64,000 nucleotides of DNA, taken from the NCBI GenBank assembly GCA_947000775.1, contig CAMQGK010000341.1, positions 3,441,501-3,505,500 on the forward strand, given 5' to 3'. This DNA is from Pterois miles (lineage: Eukaryota; Chordata; Actinopteri; Perciformes; Scorpaenidae). A model generated the notes under the pieces. It made no database searches, was not told where the DNA came from, and saw only the letters and a list, made by a program, of their open reading frames with translations. The translations under genes were made by a program, and so were the position numbers. Shown here piece after piece: positions 33,946 through 46,000 of the stretch. Every line of letters begins with the position of its first letter. Within the stretch, counting starts at the first letter, position 1.

Positions 33946-34179
33946 CAGGGGTGGGCAATTATTATTCCTGTGGGGCCACATGAGAAACCCAGATTGTTGC
34001 TGAACAAATACCTCTATTTTATCACCATAGAAAGAAGCACACTAACAATACACAAGCATTTCAAAACAAAAGCTGTTTTCCTTACTGTTGTTTTAGCTTC
34101 ATAAGTAAAATTGTGTGGTCTGTCTGACCTCCAGGGTCAGGCAGAGCCATCACGAGGGACAGCTCTGGCCCAGGTCTGG
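33946..34179 (+). mobile_element. hAT-like non-autonomous element, copy 2 (internally deleted)
   Basis: Starts caggggtgggcaattattat, then gggccacatgagaaacccag, and ends ccatcacgagggacagctct. It matches 9899-10541 but lacks most of the middle. Confidence 0.6.
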
Positions 34180-35123
34180 CATAAAGCCTTGCAGAGGCAA
34201 AGAACAGTGTAGATAATATGCCATAAAAGTGATCAAGCAACACCATTCACTGTTTCTAGGCAACAACAACAGCTACAGCTGTTCTCACCGGCTGAGTTCG
34301 AAGTTGAGATAACTTTCAGTGCAGCGCTCGGTGGCAGTTTCAAACAATGCAGCACGCCAAGGGTAGCGTTTGTTTCGTCAGGCAGCGCCGCTGTTTTCAT
34401 AGGAAAAACATCACAGCAGCTTCACAACTAGGGTTACCCCAAAGCTCACACTAGAGAGGCAACTGGGCCTACCAGAGGGGCAGAAACCTAAAGCTTCACA
34501 AATGCTTGTCGGATGGTTGAATTGTGTCAAAAGCAGACACGTAGAATAACTAGAGACTAGCTGCGAGGACGAGGGCCGGAGCGTAAAGTGGGGGAGCCAA
34601 CTGTCCCGTCCCCACTTCCTGTCCCACTACTTCTGATGCCTTTACTTGGACCCCACACAGTTTCAAACACATTGTGATCTCAAATACACACCTGTTCAGT
34701 GTTATGAAGGCATCCTGCACAGCTGTGGCTCTGATTTGATGTAATCTGTCTGACTCAAAACCACCTCTGTGGTATTTACCAGTCTTGCCAACTTAGCGAC
34801 TTTGTCTCTATATTTAGTGAGTTTTCAGACCCCGCTAGTGACTCTTTTTCAAAATAGCATCTATTGACAAATCTGGCAACCTTTTCTGGTGTTACTGGAG
34901 ACTTATGGAGACTGATGTGAAAGCACGAATCGTTCTTCCTCTTCTCAAAGAGCAGCGGGTGCTGTCATGGACCTGGCTTACAGTCAGGGCGACATGTAAA
35001 TGTAAAATTTTCTTTGTCTTAAATAAATCACTGCATTTGACTCACACAGTCTCAGTCACTTACTCATCTCGTCCAATGTGTGCGCCTCTCTGTGACATAA
35101 GCAAACATCTAGCATGGTCAGTT

Positions 35124-35159
35124 ATGCAAATTAAATGATGACGTCATTTAGCGACGTCA
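35124..35159 (+). promoter_or_regulatory. Octamer plus two CRE-like sites (candidate enhancer)
   Basis: A perfect ATGCAAAT octamer (35124-35131) is followed by a perfect TGACGTCA (35139-35146) and a one-mismatch CGACGTCA (35152-35159). The cores are 13 bp apart. These are known POU and CREB/ATF motifs. Function is inferred only; the site is 4.4 kb upstream of the PLP-fold gene and 4.8 kb upstream of plac9. Confidence 0.3.
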
Positions 35160-36264
35160 TTTCGCAACTTTTAGCACAGCCAATAGCTACTTTCTTTACT
35201 GGGGATTTGGCAACACTGGTATTTCCTGCTACAGTAGGCATCTCCAGGACCACATATTACCATGACGACACACAGAGAGTGGAAGCAATACTAGCATCGC
35301 GGTCACAGCTGGTAATCAGGACACTGGATGGCAGAAACTTTACGTGGCTTCAGAAATCTGCATGATTTCTTTGTTTAGACACAACAGCTGAAATTAGCCA
35401 GACAGCTTAAGTTATTAGCATAGAAAATGTCAAGTAATGGACTGCTGATGAGGATTATAATATTGTCTACAGACAATATAAATGTAAAGAAAAGTAATAT
35501 AAGCTTTGAATATCTAACAGATTTATTTAAACTAAATATATGGTGCTATATAATGAAATGTTCACTGGACAATCGCACAGTTCTACCAGGAATGACAGAT
35601 AATTTGAGGATTTGGTGCCAGCCTTATCATATATTGAGTAAGCTGACTATGAATCAAGCTGATTGGTAGTTTCTGTAAGTACAACAAATCTACAATAGGA
35701 TTAGGACACAGCAGAGGGAAACCAAAGGTCAACTAATGACTCGTCTTAAAAGCAAAGGGTGGAGCTTTCTTTTTTTTTGGATGGAGCCACAGACTTTACA
35801 CACACATCACCCAAATTAGATTTAGCTCCTTAAAAAAAAAGTGGCAGGACGACGGCGTACGCCAGAGGCCAGACAGGTACACAGAGCTGAGCTCACTTCT
35901 TGGCAACAACAAGGTTTAGTGAGCTCCATGGTCTCCCTCGTCCCTCCATGCTCGTGAGGGCATTTGGTCATCATAATGACTGGCAGGCATTACGCTGACC
36001 ACAACAAACAGACATGTAGACAGCACAAAGAGGAGTACTGGACAGAAATAGATGGAGAGAAGGTGACCCCGCCTCCAGCAGTCTGTCACACCACAGATCA
36101 GCATGACTGACCACTGGATGCCATGATCCTCTGGACCTGTGTTCGTGTAGACGCTCTGTGCTTCTACATGAACTCTGACATACATTTACTTTGAAATATA
36201 TGATCATTTCTATGATTTTGTTCTCTCAATTTTCTTAGAAATAGAGCACAGATATGTTAACACA

Positions 36265-36915
36265 CTTTCCCAGTGGCCGACCTCCGAGTCTAAAAAGTGA
36301 AGCCAACTTGTATTGTCTCTAACAGCCAGCAGGGGGCGACTCCTCTGGTTGCAAAAAGAAGTCTGATTGTTTAGAAATCTATCAGAAAATGAGCTGATTT
36401 CTCACTTGATTTATCACCTCAGTAAACATTGTAAACAGCAGTTTATGGTCTCAATCACTAGTTTCAAGTCTTCTTCAATACAGCATGATGTTCATTTAGT
36501 AAATTATGGTCCATTTAGAGTCAAACAGACCATAAAGCAGGGGAGGCTTTAGGGTGGGGCTACCTTGTGTTTGACAGGTTGCTACCATGGCCTTGTCTGT
36601 GTTTTCGTCTTACAACTTTAACCCTTTCACAGTGTGTTTTCAGTCCATGAAAGTTAATTATAAAATATATTATAATGTTTTTGATTAGTTAAAAAGGTCT
36701 TATTCAGCGCTCGGTTGTGTTTAGCTCCACTCTCTCATGTCACTTCTGGTTGCAGAAAACTAAGATGGCGACAGCCAAAAATCAAGGTGGTGATAGCCAA
36801 AATGACGAACTTGAGAGTTCAAAACAGCAGTCCATCAACCAGTTCAGCGGTAGCACTCTACGGCTGTCTGACTGGTTTCTGGAGATCCTTCCTATCCTAC
36901 GCCACAGTCGCATGA
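36265..36915 (-). repeat. Interspersed repeat family B, copy 2 (reverse)
   Basis: The reverse complement contains acctgtcaaacacaaggtag-type and accataatttactaaatgaa blocks shared with 41835-42460 and 10901-11412. The 66- and 87-codon open frames at 36715-36980 are part of it. Confidence 0.75.
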
Positions 36916-37774
36916 GCATGAGTATACGCAACAAGGCAGTAAAGGCAGACGCGTCAGTCAATCTCGTGAGCTTGTGTTAACTTGTGTCTTTCTGTTTTGC
37001 ATGTTTTAATTGGGACCTAAAAATGTAGGATATTGGTGCAACAACATAAATGTAATTATTAAAATTAAATTATTGCTCTGCATGCTTCTAAACCATTTGA
37101 ACTGGCTTTAAAATATTTTATATTATCTTCTTTTCTTAGGGTGACTACGTAATGTCTGTCCAAGGACAGGATCAATGTTTATTATCGCACGGTGTCCCTG
37201 TTACATAAGCTAATCAATAAATCTCTTTTTTTTTTTTAACAAATCATAAAACAAATGTAAGAGCAAAACAACAATTTGCATTTTGAGGTGATCCCCTGAG
37301 GAATATATTAATTTTTCTATTAAATGTTAAAAAGCGTAACTCAATGTGCCTTTCTTGTTTGTGTGATGTTCAGCATATGAAATTCATTCTGACAGTATGA
37401 AGTTGTTCATTTATTTCTTTGTGTCGTGTCCCTTCAGATGTGATTTCTAATCCTTCATTCACTTTGCCAAAACAGACACGAGTTTCCGCTAAAACTAAAT
37501 AATAAATCAGTGACCAGGACGGCTGGTCATGTATGAGATACTGACAGTGATTCTTGGCGTATAGCGGTTTCATTTCTTGTGTCCTTGGCCTGTGTACCTC
37601 TGGATTGTATCTGCTCTTCTCTCCTTGGATCCCTTCACTCACTTCTCCTCCAGTTTTGTTTTCTGCTGCTTAACCTGTAGATCTGCTTAAGAGGCCAGAC
37701 GAGAGAGCAGAGCACGAGGCTGAAGACAGCCTGGCTTAATGAAGATAACCACGTTCACTACGTAATAGTCTTGG

Positions 37775-37800
37775 CTGTGTGTGTGTGTGTGTGTGTGTGT
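37775..37800 (+). repeat. (TG)n microsatellite
   Basis: An uninterrupted run of about 13 TG units. Confidence 0.95.
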
Positions 37801-38522
37801 AGGTTTGATATTGACAGCGAGAAGTCAATTCAGTGAGAATAACAGGAACCAATCAATGTGATTATAAAGGGCATTCTCTGCTGCCGAACTGATATTGATC
37901 GCTCTGACTTCCTGCTGAACGGAAACGCTGACTGCTTTTCCCAGAAAGCGCTCGGCAGCTTTTGTTATTCTCTCCATTTTACGTAAAAATACAGTTTAAA
38001 TAATGAAAGAAGAACTAATAAAGCTTGTCTACTTCAACCTTACTTTGTGTGTAGCTAGAAATAAATAGTCTTTGAGGCATCACAGCACTTCTTTACATGT
38101 TCAGTCAAACGATGGTGTGTGTAATATAGTGTACAATACAGTATAGAGTACAAATATATCATTGAAATCTTATCTCTGGAAAGGTGTAAGCCTTCTTATG
38201 TCATGTTATGTAAAAAATGACTGTTCACGGCTAGTACTAAGGTGGAAGCCTCCCCATAACCTACAGATCCTCCCTTTATTAGACAACATCTCTCCGGACC
38301 TCCCTATAGCTCGAGGCAACGGTGTGAAGGGAAATACTACTGACACCACTGGAGAAAGTTAAATTAGGTTTATATAAGCAGGCTGTGAAATAGCATCTGT
38401 GGCTGTATACAAAGGTTTATACCATTACCAGCATACCTATGGTCTACATTGTTTCGCTGTGGCAGTTTTTGATATTCATAACTATTATTTTTTAATATAT
38501 TTACTTTCTTAACCTTTTACCT

Positions 38523-38585
38523 TTATGTATGTATGTATGTATGTATGTATACAGTACAGAATATATATATATATATATAGATATA
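38523..38585 (+). repeat. (TATG)n followed by (AT)n
   Basis: About six tatg units (38523-38550) and then an AT run near 38562-38585, directly before the element that starts at 38589. Confidence 0.9.
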
Positions 38586-38588
38586 TAA

Positions 38589-39560
<972 letters not shown>

Positions 39561-39963
39561 TGTATATACAACAATAAATAAACAAAAAGCCTTTTTTATT
39601 AACTTCAATGTGAACATTAAAATGCCAGGAGTGCACAAAACTTAAGACCAGCACACAAGTAAAACCAGAGCTGAACTGGGATCAGGGTCCCTCCCCAGGA
39701 GCTCCATCCTCCCGCCCCTTCCCAGATACTCAGCTTTTTGTTCTGCATCTCATGTTTTCATTAGGAAACTGGGCGCAACCAAGTCAGCGAGGGAAGATCG
39801 CAAGAGAGCGAGCGCAGGGCGAAGAGGAAGAGTTTCAGAGGAGAAGAAGTCGTCTCTTTCTTTTCAGTCTGGTTCTGGATTAGAAGAGATCTGAGGGTCT
39901 GTTTGTGTCTTTGCTCCCACACACTCTAAACTCATCATCACCAGCCGCTCGCCAGGTTTCACC

Positions 39964-40027
39964 ATGACCTGCCCTTTCACCTCCTCAGTTGGACTCATCT
40001 TCCTTCTGATTGGCTACGCTGCTGCAG
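39964..40027 (+). CDS. plac9: plac9 coding exon 1 (signal peptide)
   Basis: Encodes MTCPFTSSVGLIFLLIGYAA plus Ala and one base, ending at a GTAAGA donor. ATG is preceded by TTTCACC, an acceptable start context. Confidence 0.9.
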
Positions 40028-43000
40028 GTAAGAGATGGGGGGGGGGGTCAAAGGTCAAATAGGGCCAAAGGGCACACAGCTGGGTATTCAGCAGAGCAAA
40101 CCCCTGTTCAGTGTGTTGATTTACCAGAACAAATGATTTCTACACTGAAGTATAAATACATTTTTGGATGCCGATCGCGTCTATTCCATGTATTGTAACT
40201 AACCCTAACCCTAACATAAGTGTGTGGAGACAACGGCTGGATGAACACACATGAAGCTGAACTGACATCATGCCGTGTTCATACACACACATGTGAGTCT
40301 GTGTGTTCAGGGGCTGCCAGCACATCTGTTACTAATTTCACTGCAGCTCTGGCCACACTTAATCTAATATTGTGTCAGCATAGTTTCAAACAATTGCTCT
40401 TTCCTCTCATCCTTTATTTTCATCTGCCGGCTTCTAACCAGTGTGTTTAGCTCTGTTTACCAGTGTTACTAAAGTCCAGTGGAAAATTCACAGAAATGTG
40501 GGCCAATCCTCCAGAGCTAAATCTGTGAGTGACGGCCTCAAGTGTGAATTACACTGACTTCATACTGCAAGAATGGCCAACTGCAGGAACCACACAGCAA
40601 AATGAACACTCAGCGAATGCAAAAAGCAAGCATACTCACTTACTTACAAACATACAACGCAGTTCATCTCATATTTCATCTTAAAAGCTTAATTTTACAT
40701 TAATTTAATACGTAAACATGGGAGGAACAGTTGTTGTTTAAAGGCTTTTTCATGACTCAAGGTAGGGATGATAATGTTTAACTGACATTAAGCATTTTAT
40801 CGATTAATGCTATCAGTTAAACGTTTGAAAGAAATATTAATAATTAATTAAAAACCTGAGAAAAACTGAGAGGAGCGGCCCATCACTTGAAGGAGAAAAG
40901 CTGGTCCACCTTAAGAGAGAGCCAGAGCAGATACAGGAAGTTGGCTCTGGACTTCCAGCTGAGGAGTTGTAGCTTGTAGCCTGTAACACACTGTCTGCTA
41001 CAGCTACGTTCACAGGTATAACACCAACAAACCCACACTCATCACCACACATGGTCTGTTGGAAACTCACTGAAGTTATGCTACAGCAATAACTCTCCTG
41101 AAGGTGAACTGGAGACAGTGAACGCAGCGCTGTGGCTGCTACAGTAACTCTCCTGAAGGTGAACTGGAGACAGTGAACGCAGCGCTGTGGCTGCTACAGT
41201 AACTCTCCTGAAGGTGAACTGGAGACAGTGAAGGCAGCACCGTGGCTGCTACAGTAACTCTCCTGAAGGTGAACTGGAGACAGTGAAGGCAGCACCGTGG
41301 CTGCTACAGTAACTCTCCTGAAGGTGAACTGGAGACAGTGAAGGCAGCACCGTGGCTGCTACAGTAACTCTCCTGAAGGTGAACTGGAGACAGTGAACGC
41401 AGCACCGTGGCTGCTACAGTAACTCTCCTGAAGGTGAACTGGAGACAGTGAACGCAGCACCGTGGCTGCTCCAGTAACTCTCCTGAAGGTGAACTGGAGA
41501 CAGTGAACGCAGCACCGTGGCTGCTACAGTAACTCTCCTGAAGGTGAACTGGAGACAGTGAACGCATTTTCCCATGTTTTTGTGTCTGTGACAAATGGGA
41601 TGACAAATGCAGTTTTTAACATGGTTCCAGCATGTATGTCCAATAAAAGTGTTTCTCTTTCTCTACTTACTTTCTTTTCATCAGAGAGGTTTTGGTCTGA
41701 AACCTTGCGTTGTATCTACATTGTCAAAATCAGCTAAATATTCAGCCATGATATTAAAAATATGTTAGATAACACTAAGCCACATGACACAAAAACAAAC
41801 AGACTGAATCAAGAGATAGGTAAAGCAGAACAGGCCGTGGTAGCAGCCTGTCAATCACAAGGTAGCGACGCCCTAAGGTGTAGGGTGGGAGGGATCTCCA
41901 GAAACCAGTCAGAGAGCTGTCGAGTCTACAGCTGAACTGGTTGATGGACTGCTGTTTTGAAAGCTCGAGTTTGGCATTTTGTTTTTTTGCAACTAGAAGT
42001 GACATGAGAGGTTGGCGCTAAATACAACCTGAATGAGACATTTTTAGGCAACCAAAAATGATATAATTAACTTTCATGAACTGAAAACACTGTGAAAAGG
42101 TTAAAGCTGTAAGATGAAAACACGGACAACAGCATAGTAGCGACCTGTCAATCACAAGCTGGCCTTGCCCTAAAGCATCCCCTGCTTTATTTGACTCTAA
42201 ATGGACCATAATTTACTAAATGAACATCATGCTGTATTGAAGAAGACTGGAAACTAGTGATTGAGACCATAAACTCATGTTTACAATGCTTACTGAGGTA
42301 ATAAATCAAGTGAGAAGTAGGATAATTTTCTCATAGACTTCTATACAATCAGACTTCTTCTGCAACCAGAGGAGTCGCCCCCTGTTGGCTGTTAGAGACA
42401 ATACAAGTTTAAGGCACTTCAGCATTGGCTTCACTATTCACAACAAGAAGTTGTCCACTGTTGGACATAACCATGCAGTTTCTTTCACCTCACATACTCA
42501 GACAGGTTTGTGTGCAGTACACATCTTAGAAGAGGATTTTATTTTTGCCTCTATATTTGCTATGGGCGTGTTTCAGTTGTTGTGAGCTAACGCTCTGACC
42601 TACGCTGACTTCTCAATTTTGCACTTGGCTGAACTCCGTCTGTCCTGTAGAGAGCCATGTCAGAAAACAAACCCACAGAGCGAGGAAACACTGTGCACAC
42701 ATATAAACACACTCACCTTTGTCCTCGGGTGGAGTCAGTGATCATCATATCTGCTTGTTCCTGTGGTGTGTTTCCTTGGAGTGTAAATGTATGATTTCTC
42801 AACCTCCTGGATCAGTCCTGTCAGGGGAGGAAAGAAAAGTCTTCATGTGAGCTGGACAAAAGCAAAAGCCAACATAAACAGGAACAACTGCCTTCTCGCT
42901 GTTTTGGAAACACAGACTGGTGATATTATAACTAATATCTCAGCCAGTCAGCTATTTCACATCAGCCACATTCATCTGTTTACTGCATACATCACAGGCA

Positions 43001-46000
43001 CTTCTTCCTTTTCAAACCAACATTCATCATACAACTCCCTGCTTTTCCCCTCTCAAAGAGCAGGCTGTGCACACACTGATCACACAAACACACACTGACA
43101 CTTCGATGGAGGCACAGCTGTGGTTTGGGGGGATTTTTGTTGTTGTGCTGATTGGTAAACCAGCAGCACAATTCTGCTACAGCTGAAGATTGCGGTTGTT
43201 TTGAAATGCAACGACAGAAACCACAACTTTAACAGCGTCTGTGTTGGAAATCTTCACGTCTTCAGCAGACTGCTGATCTGTCACTGTCAAACCTTCATGC
43301 CCCCCGAGTCAGTTCAACAAAACGTCCATCATGGAGGACAAACCAGGGCAGACAACTACTCAGTGTGCTCAGTTAGAAAACCTACTTACTGTCCCATCCA
43401 TCCATCCATCCATCCATCCATCAGGCGCTCTTTCTTGGCCTGTTTCCTGCATGTACTAAACCTGGCTCCGCTCCGGTCGGCGTAATGGAGCTTGTAAAAT
43501 GTTTCCACAGGATATCTCTGTAAAATCAACACAGCCTGATGCTAAAGCACGGCTGTACATGGGGGGACAACATGCAGAATAAGATGTGGGAATAATTTGC
43601 AGCCGGCTCTGCTGGCACGACTTTTATTGCTCAATGAAGAAAAATTTTAAGAGTCGGCCGCGGATTAAATTACTTGTTAGGATGGATATTGTTTGCAGCA
43701 TGATATCAGCAGAAAAACAATTCCTGCATCTAAAAGGATAAATGTCCTCTCATGAAATACATTTTCTCTTCATCCTCTTTAGTTCATGCCAGATGTGAAT
43801 TTAAATTAATCATAACTGTAGAGCTACAGAGACAGAAACCCGAACAAAGCCACAACCTGTGTTTATCTGACAGCAGACTTTGGGTTTTTGTTTTAAAAAA
43901 ATTGTATTTCCAAGTGTGCGCATGTGAAGCTCTGTTTTCCAACGAGGAAACAGAGAGGACAAAATGAGTAATACTGTATGAAGGTGGGAAATGGTGGGAA
44001 AAGATACTATAGGAGCTTAAAAGTTGAGTAATCTTTCTCATTGTCAAACAAGCCTCCAACAGTAAAGCTTTGAACCAAAAATAGGTTTTAACTTAAAGGA
44101 AACCAAAGAAAACTAGTTTGGGTGTGTAAAGTTTTTACAGTTGGAGAGAGCTCTGTGTATTTTGACTCAGTAGAAGTTAACAGGTTATAGGCCTAAAAGA
44201 AACTTCAAAATGAGACCTTACGTGTTATTTCATGGTATGACCTCCAAACTATATTTTCCAGGAGAAAATATGAACGCACATCCTTGTTTGGTCATTGTCA
44301 GCAGCCACAGTATGAGAGGAATGATACTGACAAAACCCACTCTGCTGAGCCAACCTAACACTGCCTTTAGTATCACTAACGTTCGATAACGACACATGCT
44401 CTCGGGCATTAGCTGTCCGCTTACACTCCAAATGTTTCATCTAAATAACAGCGACAGCACCGCTGCCAGCAGTCAGTAAATGAATGAGAAGTTCACTCAT
44501 TTATAAAATATAAACGCTATCAATGGGAGCTTGGCCCGCAGTCACTAAGAAGGTGCTAGAAAATGGAAACAGAGTCCTGCCAGAGAATGCAGGCTTCCCT
44601 CAAATATGTCGGCTTCAAAGAGAAACAGATAATTGGAAACATATCTGTGAGGAGGAAAGTGGCCTGAACGATGCACGTGGTCCCAGTACTGCTGGAGTGT
44701 GTTCATACCAACAGCATAATGGTGTTCCTCCACGAACCGACTGTTTCACAGATTTATAATCACTTTAGACTCTGCTGCAGAGTCACATGTGTCCAACTCA
44801 AGGACGGCAGGCCAAATTCAGCCGACTTTGAAACAGTTCGGAAACAGTTTAGGTTCTCAGTAAATTTTGGCCCGTCAAGTTGTCGTCTCCAAACACACAA
44901 GTCTGCAAGCTAGCTAACACAGAATGGCACGTTTATGGTTTTATGTGCATGTATGGATGTCACCAACAGCAAGTTGGCCATTTCTGGAGGATAAATTGTA
45001 GAACCGCCATCTGTTGGCTGTTTACTGCAAGTGTCAAAAGACAGCACAAAACACTAAGCAGTGAATACAATTCAAAAGCTGAATTGTAATATACAGTATA
45101 TATACTAGAGAGTCAGACACAAGGTAGGCTAACATTATGGGTTTCCTTTCGCAAGATACAAGTAGACAAATATGCAGTATTAACGGATGTATTCTGTTCG
45201 CTTAACAGTAGCTAACTTATCTTTGTCTGGATGATTGTCTAGTTGGCATCTGACTTGTGGATCTTAAAGCTGCAGTAAGCGAGACTGGAGCAAATATGAT
45301 TACAATCCTGACATTAGTACATGAAACAGGTAACCTGAAAAAAAAAAAAAAAAATACATGTTCCTCTGTGTCCTCCGGTGCTCCTAACGGCATCTGCAGG
45401 ATTTCACAGACTGGAGGAAAACAACCAATCAGAGAATTTCTCAGAAAGCTTGAATTTCAATATGCTGAAAGTTTGTTATGGAATGTTTGCCAAATTATGC
45501 CAAAAAGATTTTGCCTCCTGCAGCATTATTGTCATATAAACTGGACATGGGCCTCCAAGCATACAAATTTTGAACTGCTGACAAGTGTTCAATAACACTA
45601 AAACACATCACCTCTCTTTATATGGGTATTTATATTTTGCACATACTTTACACATTTCTGATGATGAACAATTGACAGATGAACAGACCAGTGTACCCAG
45701 AATGCTCTGCAGCTTGACTTGTCATATTCAGGTCTGTAAAACAGGTTGTTGTGAGTTGGCTGTATGGTAACCTACTGGTAAAAATGTATTAAGAATGCAT
45801 TATTTTGGCTATTTTTGTTTACTTTTTAAAGGCTATTATGGACTAAATTGTATGGGGCATACAACAATATAATCAAAAACATTATATCTTTGTTTTTCTT
45901 TTATCAAATAAAAATATGTTAATAAACTATATCACTCATTTCCCAGTGTGGCCCTCATTGAAACTGAGTTTGACACACTTCTAGTCTAGCGGTCTAGTGA

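Noticed and set aside
36715..36980. Open frames of 66 and 87 codons that look like a short conserved protein
   Set aside because: The similar frame at 41775-42005 reflects shared family B repeat sequence.
40199..40215. Interstitial telomere
   Set aside because: Fewer than three CCCTAA units; too short to mean more than chance.
41304..41606. Repetitive open frame (HLQESYCSSHGAAF units)
   Set aside because: It is the 55-bp minisatellite read across three units and not a protein.
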